Positions 1-12,600 of a stretch of DNA of 64,000 nt are shown here, piece after piece. The stretch lies in NCBI GenBank assembly GCA_027559495.1, contig JAMXSV010000003.1, positions 1,922,001 to 1,986,000 on the forward strand, in the 5' to 3' direction. Position 1 is the first letter of the stretch; the number at the start of each line of letters is the position of its first letter. The notes beneath the pieces were generated by a model. The model did no database searches. It saw nothing but the letters and a program-made list of their open reading frames with translations, and had not been told where the DNA came from. Position numbers and translations under genes: made by a program. The stretch comes from Aurifilum marmelostoma. Its lineage: Eukaryota; Ascomycota; Sordariomycetes; Diaporthales; Cryphonectriaceae.

Positions 1-2751
1 GTGTCTATTCGCACAAATCAATTCGATAACGAATAATACGATCAATGTCGATGAATCGTGCCGACCCGAAGCCAAACATAACAGAGCACGGCATTCCGGA
101 CGGCAAAGGCTGGTTACATCCCGAATTTGAAGCACCCAACTGACGGGGAACAAGTTACAGGTCATATCTCAACTGGACTGGTAACACGAAACACGAAGAG
201 TGGTCCCGCTGATTCTCATAGTTCCTTTTCTTAACCCGGATGTCTGGCACTGGAGCATTCATCTCGTCTTCCCGCATCTGTGTTTCTTTCCTGGGACAGA
301 CAAGCAGACAGCGTTTCAGAAGGAGATGGGGGGTTTTCACGACGAGCTGCTGATGATTGTACCTAGGGCACCTTACCTCTGGGCACCCACCTTACCTCTG
401 ATAATGACACTCTAGCCTGGTCGAGACCCCTTCGAGGTTGTCGTCGACGGGCATTTTTTTCTTTTAGATCCTTTGAAATAAATAATTGGCGTTCCCTTGA
501 AAGGTGGCCAACAATTTTTGTGTGATATGCGTTGTTCTGCCCTGTCAGTACTGTAAATCGTGCTTAACTTGCTGTCGTCCTCACAAAAAGGAGTTTTTTT
601 TTTTTTTTTCTTCTTTTTCTGACGGCCTACAAGCACAGCTTCTTCTCCATTGAGAGAACATGGGCGCTTAGAACGATGTCCGGATCACTTCCGATATACT
701 CCCTGGTTTGTATCTTTGTCACAGTCTTGTCGAGATTTCTTGCCCTCACCCTCCATACCTTTTGAATCGTCATATGGCCCATCACATGGGTATCCCGTGC
801 TGTCCAAGTCCCAATGTCGTCTGGCGCCTTGCTGCCCCCATCCAGGCTAGAGCTGCAACCAGGCAGGCCCTCTCTCCCTCGGCTTGATGCCTCTTGCGTG
901 CGGGAATGCCTCCACATACAAACGGACCGCTCGTGCTAATTACTGCAACCCTTCTTACTCCTTTCCTTAGTTCAAGTTCTTAAGACCGTTCGTCTTGTGT
1001 TACGCAATGCCTTGGTAATATGACTTTGGTCCAGTCAGCTGCTTTGAGTCTCTCTTTTCCTTCTTTTCTCGTCTGTTTCTCATGTATCTTCTCTGCCTTG
1101 TAGGGCTGCAACTAGCCATGATCAGGTCAGGTGCTGACTGCCGGCGCGTTCCATGTCCGCGCGTGCTCGAGGCTCTACTGGCTGAGGTGGGCACGACAAA
1201 GGGGTAGAACTTGCCTTCTTTTACTAGGTAGAGTTCTCGTTTTATTAGTCACTTTTTTCTGTGTTACTTTGCCAAGTTGTCTATAATTCTTCCTCGTTTC
1301 TACTCTGGTCGCCATTGACCCTTCGCTGTTGCCATGGCCGTTTCTCTTCTTGTTGTTCTCTCTCCCTCGCCCAGGCTCGTTGAGCCCATGGAGCTTGAGC
1401 ACCCAACTGTCAACTTCATCGATGCTCATTGACTTTCCCCTGTGCTGTGCAGATTGTTCGATAACTAAACCTCAGAGAGTGGCAAAACTCAAATGCCGAT
1501 CTATTCATCAGCGCAAGGGACGTTTCATATGATTCCTCGCATTCCCCATCTCTCATTTCTACGAAAGCGGTAGCGCTCTGTCGGTCCTGATCGCTCATCT
1601 ATGTGTGCTTTCTCTACCTAGGTAGGCAGCTCGCTATTCTTCAGGCCAACACATCGAGACAGCACGCAGACGCTCGCCATTCTCTGGCCACGGTTACCTC
1701 CTCCGGGCTGTTCTTGTCTTGCCCATGCCTTCCGGCCCGGTCACATCAAACCATGAGTACACTGTACATTGCTATCCACGGTGGTGCTGCCGCAAAGAAA
1801 GTCCCCTATCTTCAGGTTGGGCCCGCTTGGTTGGAGATCGGTTCTGCTTTGAAACAATGTAGAATGCTGTGAGTGTGCCTTTTTTGATTCTGAGCCAGAT
1901 CAGTGGCTAACAACCCAAGCATCACAGTCACTTGCTGCCCTAGGATACTGTCCTCCATACAAAGAAATGATGACTCTCATATTATCCTCTTCTTTCTGGC
2001 TTGGGGATAGTGAGCTCCACTGAGGCTCGAAGTCATGGCTGAGTTTTTGAACTGTTGTTGAGTCCAGCTGATATCAATCTTGTCCTGCTACGAGGGAGGT
2101 ATTCTGTCTCAAATCCTGAGGCAAACCAGGAACTGCCACAGGATTATATCCCCAGGGAAAGCTTGCTTTTCGAGGTCTACCAGCCTGCATCCGGACCAGC
2201 ACTGGCACCCTGATCATCGACAAGGATCCCAGACCTCTTCCCTGGCTCCATCGTCGAACCAGTATCTGAACGAGGATGAGGGATGGGGATGGAGCTTTGG
2301 GCAGGCTATCTTTGGCAGCTCAAGGCGGAGGGCATGCGGGGGCTTTTGGCATTGCAATTTTGTTTCCCTCTTTTCTTTCCACACTTATCTCTACCCCCTC
2401 AACCTCCGCCCCTTATCCTCTTTACCTTTGCATCTTGTACAATACAATTCTCCAGTATTATTATTCTCCTATTTCCCGTCTACAACATCATTAGATTCCT
2501 GCCCAAACGGAAACTTGTGCCTCTTCGAGCACGGAAGCAGCATCGCGACGGCTTCGACACCAACAACAATCACCGTCCTATAACGCGGCTGCGGTCTCCA
2601 GCTCGAATTTCAGGTTTGTATCCTCTCCTCCCCGCTCCTCGCTACGCAAGACAGGTCCATCTCGCCGTGTCGTCAGCGAGATCATTTGAGCCCGGGGCAT
2701 ACAACTCACTCCTGGTAACAGGCTACGAGGATCTAGATTTGGAACAGCAGC
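1..2751. other. Non-coding stretch at the left edge
   Basis: I see no supportable gene here. Open frames are short or of low-complexity composition, and none resembles a known family. A run of 16 T lies at 594-609. From about 2380 to 2560 the + strand becomes strongly pyrimidine-rich, as is usual just upstream of fungal transcription starts, so this part may be the promoter of the candidate gene that follows. Confidence 0.5.
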
Positions 2752-3543
2752 ATGTACCAACAGTATCAAACACCCAACAATCAGGTTATCATTATCCTCG
2801 AATACCCCCCCCCCCCCCGGGTCCCGTCATGTCGCACGATATGAATTTACACGCTGCGACGGGGACCCCATGGTATTCATATACCATGTCTCCTTCTAGA
2901 TCTCGTTCCACCGACCAGGGCCAAGGCATCCATGACGGCGCGCAGGAGACATATCAACAGCTCCTGGTCAGGCACATGGGCTGTCAAGTGCCAGCCGATA
3001 TCCCGTGAGTTTCTTCTATACGATGCGTCGGCATTGGCATTTGTTTCTTCTGCTAATAGTAGCTTTAGGACTGCGGGTCACTATCCTGCTCGTCTTCAAA
3101 TTGATGATAGCAAGATCCCACTATATGCACAGGCTGCACAGAGCTCTCCAGTGTCACCATATATCCAGGATTCTCGCCTCGCGCAGTCCATGCAACTCGT
3201 GCCTACCAATAATATGCCCACGGGATACCCTACAATAGCATCTATGCTCCGGTACGGATGCCTCTTTGGGCTCGAGGCTTCATCTGCGAGGGGTTCAGCG
3301 CTGACGGTGATAATGTAGGACACCATTGGCAAGGCTGCCATGGTTATCGGTACGTACAATCGCAGTCTTTTTCAAACGTTCTATTCCTCCGTACAGCACT
3401 GGAGAGCACCTAAGCACAGCACACAGCACACAGCACCAGGGGCAGCACCTAGGTATGCCTCAAGTCAAGGCTTTCCTCCCTCCTTTATGTGTACACAATC
3501 AGTTGCGTCTTCAGATGGACTCGTCTTGATGGGGCTATCATAG
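2752..3543 (+). CDS. Candidate multi-exon gene of unknown function (weak)
   Basis: Not recognised. An ATG at 2752 opens with a Gln/Tyr-rich start (MYQQYQTP). After one frame change near 2770 the reading continues as GYHYPRIPPPPPGP and stays open to 3002. There a GTGAGT donor leads to an acceptor at about 3069 with a GCTAAT branch-like site before it. Reading resumes from about 3070 to 3250 in a Ser/Pro/Gln-rich segment. A possible further intron (GTACGG to TAG at 3318) leads to a last open stretch ending at 3543. The frame change could be a missing base in a C run (the CCC near 2771, or the C14 run at 2805-2818), or the start could be wrong. A pyrimidine-rich leader precedes it. Coding potential is suggested by the splice signals and the absence of stops, not by homology. 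Confidence 0.3.
2805..2818 (+). repeat. C14 homopolymer
   Basis: Fourteen consecutive C residues inside the candidate gene at 2752-3543. Its true length decides which frame the Pro-rich segment is read in. Confidence 0.9.
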
Positions 3544-4531
3544 CCAGGGCAAGTGCCCTTCAGCTGGGCGCAAGGATCTCACCCTTGCAGTCTCTCCTTC
3601 CACATGTCAAAAGAGGCACGTGACTACCCTGCAAAGAAACCTCAAGGCATGTCGATATGCTTCAGTGAGCTCTGCAAGGAGAGGGAGGCTCTTCGATGAG
3701 CTTCCTCGACTTACCAGCCCCGCCTGACTCACTGCATCGTCTGATGTCCCAAAACTCCCCTCTCCAAAGAACCCTTAGCCCTAGCAGAGCCGCCATTGTT
3801 TGCTGCACTTGAATCACTTGCTCCAGTGACGCACACTGCCCACACTAGCCACTTTGACCCTATTCACACAGTCACTATCGCCAGCTGCGTCACTCTGAGT
3901 TTCTGCGTCACTATCGACCGCTGCGTCACTATCGACCAGGATCAATGGTTGGGCATTCACAAGCAGGTGATAAAAACCTCCCACAGTCGACAGAAATTCC
4001 CTGATTCCTGCTGATCTCTTTCCTCCCTTTTCTTCCCACTATAACCTTTCCTTCTCAACAAACTCAGGATCTAGGAAGCCCCCTTGAAGCATTTCAATCT
4101 GACACCCAAGCCTGGCCATCTCTACCTGATTACCCATTTGAAGCCCATCTACTTCCATTCTACAAGCATCGTCTCATCAGCACTTCCATCTTTCGCATCA
4201 GGTTCCTACTACCTATTTCCTTCTGTCGCGTCACAGAGCTGTTGCAGCTGCCAAAGCAGTCAGCCTTCACTACAGTAACAGGTCCTAGATTTGTTCGGTC
4301 CTACCATCGAAAGATCAACCCATTCCCAGGTCCTTGCAAAACAAACAGACAAACCCACTGACAACAGTCCCTTCCCTTTCCATCACATCTCCATCGACTG
4401 CTGCCCACCTTCACGAGAGCTTCTTTCATCCTCCACCTGCACCATCTTTGGAACTCCCGCTCCAGTACTCATCGCAAAGTCTCTAGGAAACTTGCAGTAG
4501 CATCCCGTCTGGGCGGCCCCAAATAGCAACC
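3544..4531. other. Upstream region and leader of the 4532-6679 gene
   Basis: No gene is seen. The part from about 4010 to 4530 is C/T-rich and typical of a fungal promoter and 5' leader. Short imperfect tandem repeats lie at about 3885-3938 (see the TGACGCA entry). Confidence 0.6.
3827..3928 (+). promoter_or_regulatory. Cluster of four TGACGCA motifs
   Basis: TGACGCA occurs at 3827-3833 (+) and as its complement TGCGTCA at 3886-3892, 3904-3910 and 3922-3928. The last two sit in a perfect 17-base direct repeat with 18-base spacing. TGACGCA resembles half-sites of GCN4/CPC1- or CREB-type bZIP factors. The cluster lies about 600-700 bases before the ATG at 4532. Binding is inferred from motif resemblance only. 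Confidence 0.35.
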
Positions 4532-6679
4532 ATGAGCTACGCAAAGAACTCTTCCTCTGCTGGTGGTGCGACGCTGTACTCGCCGCCCCAGTCGACGAAG
4601 ATCTCAAGCAGCTCGGCCGAGACTGGTCAGCAGTCCTCGATTGGCACGCAGCAGCCCTCTGGTGCTGTCGGCCCCGCCAACCGGCAGAGGCAGGACTACG
4701 GTCCTGAGGAAGTCATCAACGTGAGTACTCACTCTGTTGAATCCGTTCAACCTAGGGAGGAGCCCAAATACTAACGACGGCGCAACAGGGCATCCGCAAG
4801 ATCTGCAAGGACACGCAGGCTCGTGTCCAGGCCCTCAGTCAGGCTATCGGTCGCCAGCCTGGCATGCCCGCCAGCCTCGGCGACCTGCTAAATAACGACC
4901 TTCGTAGCATCGCTCAGCAGTTCGCCACCACCATGTACTACTGCAACGTGCTGGAGCGGAAGGTCGAGGAGCTCCTCGACCGCAGCTCCCACGAGGGCAC
5001 CAGCACCAATGTCGCCCACGAGGCCCAGATGAACAGCCTCCGCAACAAGCTTCAGAACAGCCAGGACCGTGTTCGCAAGCTCGAGCAGGATATGCGCGAC
5101 ATGGAGCAGGGCTACGCCACCGCCGAGAAGAGGCGCAAGGTCGAGATCGAGAAGAAGACGGAGAAGATCACCAACCAGAAGCGCCGTATCAGAGAGCAGC
5201 AGGATCAGATCGACGTAAGTTCTAGGCCGCCACTGGCACTCATATGTATCGTGCTAACCGTGTTGTGTGCATCAGAACCTGAAGAAGAAGCCCAGCGACG
5301 GCAGCAAGGTGTCAAAGGGGCCCAAGTCCACCAGGGCCACCGACTCGTCCCCCGATGTCAATATCTACAATTCGGCGACATCGGACATCGATGCTATCAA
5401 GGGCCCACGCCCTCCCTTGCCCAAATACACGTCTACTCTCAACGGCAAGGACGAGGAGTTTCTGCTGAATAACTTGAAGAAACTCAACCTGGAGTACGAT
5501 GCCTCCACCTCGCAGCTGCCCCGTCCTCTATCCAGGTCGACGCAGCAGGATGCTTATGGGGGCCCTCCACCTCCGACGTATGGGCAGTACGGCATGCTGC
5601 CCATGGCCCCCATGGGTCCTACACCCGGCTCACTGGGCCCCTATGGCGCATACCCTCCTCCTCCTATGGGACCCTATGGGGGTCCTCCCGTGCCCAGCTA
5701 CGGCCGCTTGCCCCCTACCGGCCACATGGCTCCCTACCACGGCTATGGCGCACCAGGCTACCAGAATACTGGTGCGTACGGTCAGGCTCGCCCGCACAGC
5801 CACTCTGCTCGCGGCTCTGAGCATCACTTTTCGAATGCCCTTGTCGTCCGTCGCAACGACGACTCTGACTTCGATCCTGAGACCAAGATCTGGAAGGACT
5901 TGTTCTTGCGGCTGTTCACGGCCTCGTTCGGCTGGTCTGACAAGCACTGCAGGCAGATCGCGCTTGGTGCCGTCGAGGAGGCTACCAAGTCCAACCCGAA
6001 GCTGTGGAACTACATCCTCAAGGTGGCCACGTGCCACAAAGACCCCCAGGCTGCCGCCAAGCACGCGCTGTTCATGCTAAACTCGCCTGACCACCGCTGC
6101 TACTTCATCTCGCGCCTGGTCCTGCAGTACATCGAGCAGGAGATCCTGCACTGGAAGTTCTGGCTGGGTTGGGACGAGGAGACCGATACGCAGCTGAACA
6201 GAATCGGTCCCATCATCGACTACATCGGCTACCCGCTCGAGCAGCGCCGCGCCGCACGCCAGGAGCTGCGTCAGGTCGTCGAGAGCATCGTCAAGGACGA
6301 GGAGTGGCCGCGCTTCCGCACGTTCAAGACGGCCCAGAATGCTAACCGTCTCAAGGACATTGCGGGTCCTTTCCTCAACAACAAGGTCGGAGCAGACGCC
6401 AGTCTGGGTCTTCACTCTCTCTGCAACATAGGCATTGAGATCTCCAACAAGATGATGAGCAGCCGCCTGTCCTTTGCCTTCACCTGGAACGAGTGTGCCA
6501 TCAAGTTCAGCCACGACTCGCACATGGCTCTGAACAGCGACCTGCACGGCCTGTCTCTGCAGCACAAGCACATGCGTGTTGCCCTTGTTGTGACCCCCTC
6601 GATCAGCTACCGCGACGACTCTGGGGTCTCCATTGTGCCCCGTGGCGTCTGCAAGGCACAGGTCCTGGTCATGAACTAG
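4532..6679 (+). CDS. Coiled-coil, Pro/Gly/Tyr-rich fungal protein of unknown function
   Basis: Three exons: 4532-4720, 4789-5214 and 5276-6679, giving 672 residues. Both introns are 60-70 nt with GTGAGT/GTAAGT donors, and CTAAC branch sites lie close before the acceptors. I do not recognise a named family. Residues 1-63 are Ser/Gln-rich. Residues about 64-205 are helical and charged, ending in a clear coiled coil full of Lys, Arg, Glu and Gln. Residues about 300-385 form a low-complexity tract of repeated GPYG and PPPP units. The last 280 residues look globular (KIWKDLFLRLF, NYILKVATCHKDP) and are probably the conserved part. The product is probably cytoplasmic or nuclear, since there is no signal peptide or membrane segment. 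The ATG follows a pyrimidine-rich leader. The architecture suggests a scaffold or RNP-granule protein, but that is inference. Confidence 0.85.
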
Positions 6680-7972
6680 GAAGACGAAGCCTCCTTGGGT
6701 GTGTCGAAGGAAGCAGTGTCAAATAATCAGGACCCTCCTTTCGGTGACTACCCGGCTCAGATACTGGCAAGGCAGACTTCTTACACCTGTCTTCGGCTTA
6801 GATCGTCAGCTGTGGTTCCCCACTATGATTATGACATCTCGCATGATCCGGCCGTGGTCTCACATGACGCTCGTTTTCCTCAGATAACAGACTGGACTTC
6901 GGATATTCTACCTCGATCTGTCTTCGGTCAGGCATCTTTGGCTAGAAACTGGGGGGGCTTGTACATGAGACTCTCCCGTGCGCTTAGTCTTGGGCAGGAT
7001 GCCACTTGGTGGAGGGGCAAGGCACACTTCTAAGGACCCACGACCCCTCATCTGCGACCTCTTCTGATGGTTAGTCGATGATTATCATTCTCACAAGCCC
7101 ACGGAAGGATGGAGAGGGGTTGACCGGCCCTTCCTGCCTCGACCCTCGCCCCCTTTTTTCTTCTTCTCGGCTTTCCTTCCTCTTTCTCTACTTCGATTGC
7201 ACCTTTCGCGTTTCTCTACCACGAGACAAGGAAGATGACCTTACGAACGCCTTTTGGTCTTTGATGACTTTGGCCTTTGGAATACATCTCCTCATTTTGA
7301 CCGTTAGAACTTGGAGATCAGAGAGAGAGAGTGGGAAACAGCATGGATGGGAATAGCGGTGGACTGGTTTGGCAGATTTTGCGTTTTCTCTTTCTATTTT
7401 TTCTTCTTCTTTCTTTTCTTCCTCTCACGATATCGACACTTCCTCCTTCCGTATCTAATTGCACTCCATAGATCTCGCATTCGGAATCCTTTTTCTTGAT
7501 ATTGCCTTTTATTTTGGCCGAAGGAGAGGCAACCAAGGCGTTTGGTGATTATTAAAGCTTGAGGGCAGGCCGGAGGGAGTATCTTCTCGGGACGGAAGTT
7601 GGTTGACATTATGATCACATTAATTACGAATAATGACCAAAACAGGTTCTCGAGAACGCAAACAAACGTGATGTGACCTTTGCGTGACACGTACACCTGG
7701 TTGGTACTCTTATAATCCATCACAAGGAGAACGGTTTCTGCATTTGTAATTTGGTATCGAATTGGATTAACTAATTAGGACACAAAGTAGATAGTTATAC
7801 AAGGAGAAACGTTATTTCAGGTGAAGGGGAGGAGTTCATGAAGAAGAGTGCTGCTGTAAGGAGACCCACAACCGCAAAACTCTCTGTTCTTTTTTCTCTT
7901 TCTTTCGGTTTTTGTCGCACCGTAAATTTTGTGTTTCCTTCTTCTTTAAAATAATAATAATAATAATCATCT
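6680..7972. other. Intergenic region between convergent genes
   Basis: This holds the 3' flanks of the coiled-coil gene (+) and the vWA gene (-). T-rich tracts lie around 7390-7430. An (AAT)6 microsatellite lies at about 7951-7968. No gene is supported. Confidence 0.6.
7951..7968 (+). repeat. (AAT)6 microsatellite
   Basis: Six uninterrupted AAT units just beyond the TGA that closes the open tail of the vWA gene. Confidence 0.85.
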
Positions 7973-8215
7973 TCAGAGGGTCTCGCGAGGTGGCCAGAAC
8001 TGCCTGAGTGATGCGCCTTGTGGGCGATTGTTCGGGACAGGTGGGGGCTGTGATGGCTGGTGCTGCGATGCATATGCCTCTTGGTAATACTGAGCTGCTT
8101 CGCCGTGAGCCTGAAATGGGGGTTGGTTCCAGGCCTGGCGGTGGTAGCTTGGCTGTGAGGGCTGGGGTCGCAGGTAGTCATGGTCGCCGTGCTGCCGCTG
8201 ATGCTGCCCGGCCAC
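7973..8215 (-). other. Open Gln/Pro-rich tail after an in-frame TAG of the vWA gene
   Basis: Directly after the TAG at 8218-8216 the same frame runs 80 codons to a TGA. About 15 of the 80 residues are Gln, with many Pro, His and Tyr (for example YHRQAWNQPPFQ, PSQPPPVPNN). This is the kind of low-complexity tail fungal proteins often carry. It has no start of its own. It could be a lost tail after a CAG-to-TAG change, a readthrough extension, a sequence error, or chance. The base after the TAG is G, which is not the CTA context known for efficient fungal readthrough. Confidence 0.45.
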
Positions 8216-9620
8216 CTAGGGCTGTAACATGCCGCTTCTCATGCTCCTTCGCTCCTCCTCGGCGATCCTAGCACGGTCCAGCCTCTTGACCACTGCACCG
8301 AGCACTACCTTGAGGATTGCATCCCCGCTCAACACGGGCACAGGATCCCTCCTCGACATCAGGGCGCTGCTGCCACCGCGCCCACCAAAGGTTACCGTGT
8401 CCACCATGTCCCTCACGCCGCCCCCGAGCTGCGAGAGGTCATCGTCCAGGGCGCGCAGGGCCTCGCTCGCGCCAGGCTCGTTGCCCACCTGGAAGAACTG
8501 CACACCGACCTGGTGCGGTGGGGCCTCGAGCCTGTCGAGCTTCTGGGCGACGCTCAGCAGCACGCTCTCGGGGTCGTCCGAGGGCACGCCGTCGGTAATC
8601 ATGATGATATTGATGGGCTTCACGTCGGTGGCGTCGGGATCACCACCACACTTCTCGATGGCAGCCTCGTAATTCCTCAGATACGACTTGAGGATGTGAT
8701 TCAGCCGGGTGCCGGTAGGGGTCATGCCTGTGGGGCGCACAGTAGTGAAAATACGCTCAACCTTGGCGGCATCCGTCACGTTGGGGTAGCCGCCAGCGGC
8801 CTTGCCTTGTTTTGGGAGGGCAGGCTGCGAGGTGCGGTGGTTCAAAAAGTAAATATCAACGCCGTCGGCGTCATGTTCGGTGCAGATGGGCGTAATGGAC
8901 GACAGGGCGGACTGCACCTCGCGCCAGGAGCGGCCGGCCATGGAACCCGAGTCATCGATCAAAAAGATGGTATCAAAAGAGGAGAGGAAGGCATACGGGT
9001 CCTCGGGCGTGGTGGCCGTGATGGCAGACAGCCTGCTGGGTGTAGGCGATGGCGCCCGGACATCGTAGACGGGCGGGGTGCTGCTGTATGCGGGAGGTGG
9101 ATCGTTGGCTGATGTGAGCTTGTTCAGTCATCCATCATGGTAGTGGGATGTAGAGAATGAGGGGGGGGGGGGGGGGTTTGTGGAAGTGGGCGAAAACAGG
9201 AGACCCTCTCGATTACACACAAGAGGTTTTTCTTTTTTTTTTTTGGTGATACTCACATTTCGTAGGTATTGTTGAAGAAGGGTTGGCAAACGGGTTCGTG
9301 GACGGATTTGCGCTGATGCCCTGGCCCGAAGTTGCTCCCGCCGAGAGCCTCACGGGGCGCGACTGCGGCTGAGGTTGTCCTTTCGAGGACTCACGAATGT
9401 CGCTTGCAGACTTGTGAGAGGCATTACTGGTGGATCTGGAGAGCCTGCCCTTAATGGTCCCCTTGATAGAGCTCAGGAAATTGCTGCCCGAGTCCCTGTC
9501 CCTGTCCGAGGAAGATGTCATCTTAGGTGTTGCGGATAACCCTCGAGCGGGGAGGCGTGGACGGTTCGAAAAGGAATGTTGAGAGTGGGAGTTGGAGGAG
9601 GGGGAGATTAACAACGACAT
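8216..9620 (-). CDS. von Willebrand factor type A domain protein
   Basis: Two exons: 9620-9257 and 9108-8216, giving 418 residues. The 148-nt intron has a GTGAGT donor and a CAG acceptor. The first 121 residues are Ser/Arg/Gln-rich and disordered. A PPAY (PPxY) motif follows at about 126-129, a possible docking site for WW domains of Rsp5-type ubiquitin ligases (inference). The vWA domain starts near 160. Its metal-dependent adhesion site reads FLIDDSGSM (about 170-178), then PTGMTPTGT and MITDGVPSDD, so all metal-binding positions appear intact. There is no signal peptide, so it is probably intracellular. An alternative start is the ATG at 9521 (MTSSSDRD). Reading stops at a TAG at 8218-8216, but the same frame is open for 80 more codons; see the next entry. 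The intron holds a run of 16 G at 9161-9176. Confidence 0.85.
9161..9176 (+). repeat. G16 homopolymer
   Basis: Sixteen consecutive G inside the intron of the vWA gene; C16 on the transcribed strand, where it adds to the pyrimidine content of the intron. Confidence 0.9.
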
Positions 9621-12600
9621 TGGGACAAGGCAAGTCTCTTTTAAGGTGTACAGTAGTTTGTTTGTAATCCAAAAGGGTCAAATCTCTGACACAGACGACT
9701 TGATTAGTTGATGGCGGCTTGGTGTGGGTAGGACTGCCCTAGAGGGAAGATCCAATTATAAAAAAGGAAGTGACGGTCGGATCCTAGTGATCTGGGATGC
9801 AGCTTCCCCCGTTCCAGCCGGCAGAGGACAAAGCAGTATGTTTTGTCTGTGACCGGACTGTATTGTTTCCTAGTTGTTGTGACGGTGATAATTTCTTTTG
9901 GTGGGGCTTGAAGGATGAGGTCGTGAGCCTGATCAGCTGTAGAGGGACTTGGTGATGCGTATATGCGTCTCATGATGATGGCCTTCTGAGGGTCTCTGTC
10001 GAGATCAAGTCCTCTTATATTCATCCTCCCCATGTCTTGCCATCACTTGTGCATAGTCTACAACCCTTTGCAGCCGAGGGGGGCCATGCTCGGAGCAGTC
10101 TGTCAAAGTGCCTTGCGCAGCCCGGAGTGCAGCCATCCGCAAATGCGTGCAAGGAACAAGCCTGTGGGTGTCTAGTGAATATCGTTATTATACTATCTAT
10201 GTCAAGTGCACACAGAGTATGCATGATGTCTCTGGCAATTTGAAGAAGGAGCCGATCTTTTGCTTTCGAGAAATAATGCCAGGAGTTATTGTTTCGAGTA
10301 AGGCGCAGTCCAATGCAGCACATGGCGCATGTGAGCAAACTTGCTAGTTAAGGTGCTCCGCCTCATTGTTGCTGTAAGGCAAACCAGTCAGCCTCGCCTA
10401 GTCTCAGATAAAGGTGGACCATGGTGTCAGCACATCTACTTCATGTAATGTGTTTGTTGTCTTTTGGGTCCCCACTCTTAGCTTCTTACCTGTACTATGG
10501 TAGCGCATTGCTAGGTTGCTCACTGCTACGTACGTACCTCTGCCCTGGGAGGCCCCTTCTCAAGAGGAAACGAGAAGGCGAGAATTTTGAAAATAATAGC
10601 ACCAAAAAAAAAAAAAAAAAAAAAAAAAGAAAGGAAAAAAAAAGAAAAAAAAAATAGAAGGAAGACATGGAAGGGCTGCAAGGGCGAGATACCATCTTTC
10701 AGCTACACGTTTGACCACGTTTCCGGCCATGCTCCTCCTGCAAGGGCTGAAGACGAACAATGGCTTGCATATGCCAGCGGAACAGCATCTTGCTCAGACG
10801 CGGCGCCGTCCATGAAGTGCCGATTTACCACGTGGTTGCCCTGGGCAGAGGGTTACCGTACTGTCGGTGAGCCAGTAGGCGACCCTGAACGGGGCCAAGG
10901 TAACTGTCTTCAGACTTTTCTTTCCCATCCATGCCCTGTTCTCACGTGGAGGAGAGCATGGTCTGAGGCAGCAGATCTAGAGGATCTCGAGATCTGCCCT
11001 ATCAGCCCAGAGGCAGGGATCTCTCTGAGTATACTAATACATAGCCTGGCCTCGGCAACCCTCGTCGTAGAAGAACAACGCGGCAGCGCGGCTTCCCGAC
11101 CGCCTGAGCCACCAACACACTTTTGCCCAAGACTCGTGCGTACGGACTCTGACGATGCCCGTGACCTCTGCGCCATGTGGCAAAGTGGGCCACGGCCTCA
11201 AAGAGCTGGGCATCTGGTCGTGGGAGCCTGGACTGTGCTGCGAGGTTCCCAGCAGCAGCAGCAGAAACAGGAGTTCGTCGGCCTAGAGAGAGTCATCCTT
11301 TGCCACATTGTATACTTTGCTCCCAAGGACTTCTGAGAGCCTTATTATGAACCGCCCTCAATTACTGTCATGTTTGTTGTGTGAGATGTCGAAACAGTCC
11401 CGTTCCTCACGATGCCTGCTCGCCGGAGGTGGATCCGATATCCGTGCTGGAGGTCGGCTCCGGTATCAAGGTCTTGGCAGCCCGGGAATGGATCCTAGGG
11501 CCGTCGGTCATCGGCTGCACACAGGCTCTGTCAGCTCAGGTTAGAGATAGGAAGTCGATAGAAGTAGGTTCCATAGACGGGTATTTGTTGGTTGTTGCGC
11601 AAGCAAAGGCCAACCACTTGTTCAGAGCCCAGAACGTATCGTGCAAATCGCGCATCAAGTGTCCACCAGATCAGCGCCGTACAACGACAGCCGGAGAGCC
11701 GATTATATCTTCCCGGGCCAAAAGAGGACGTCCATTTCATGCAGGGGATCTGCACTCGAGATTTAATGCCTCGCCTGTCCCGTCTCCCTCCTGACATGGG
11801 CAGGACATCTCGTCACTTCTAGGGAGTGTTTGAGTTCGGTAGTGGCATTGCTGCACCCTCAAGGGAGACGTTGCTGTCGCCAGCATTTCACAGGGGGCGT
11901 TCCGGGGCGAAGCTCTCCAGATTGGTCACCGCCTTCTTTCGTGCCCACGTTTCTGACCCCGCTGACGCATCCGAGTGGAACCCTCGACCCCAGAGGGGGG
12001 TTCTACCGGGAGTCAGTGGACGTCTGCCGGAAGCATATCGGGAGCAAAAGCGGTGGGCAGACGCCCTTCTGCTCTGCATTGAGCCACTTCTTATCCCGGC
12101 AGACGAGAAAGCTGTCTCGCGTGCGTATGTGTGACAGGGACAATATTTGCCCTGGTTTTGGCGACCAGGAGCCAACGGGAACGTGCCATATCCATTTTTG
12201 TGTGTCATCAGCCCCGAGGGAGTGCAGCTATAGCTTCCATAGGGGGGAAAGACACGGTGTGCGACGGTGGCACCGAGTCCTGGCCGTTCAGGTCAGATCA
12301 GACTTTGGGTTGCCTGAAACCTACCATGTAGTAGCAGCGTCGAAAAGTGGGAAATGAAACCCTGACCTGCATGCATCCCAGATGACGACGGTGAGGGCCT
12401 ATCAACGCTCAAGAGGTGGTGCCGTAGCATGCGTGGACGGCGCCAGTCGTGGATAGCTTCTCGTCAAATCAAGCCTTCAAGGGTCTTCTCGCCGGCCCCC
12501 TCCTCTGGTCGCAGCTATTACTGTACTGTACGCATTTAAGGTGCCGATCTCTGCCGCTCCCTGGAACTCTTTTATCCTCGCGTGGGGGGCGTGTGCATGT

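Noticed and set aside
8130..8232. An intron removing the in-frame TAG of the vWA gene
   Set aside because: The only donor before the TAG (GTTACA) is poor. The acceptors tried either shift into a non-protein-like frame or give an intron too short.
10587..11336. 249-codon + strand frame
   Set aside because: It begins in an A25 run, so the first residues are poly-Lys, and the rest has no recognisable features or splice sites.
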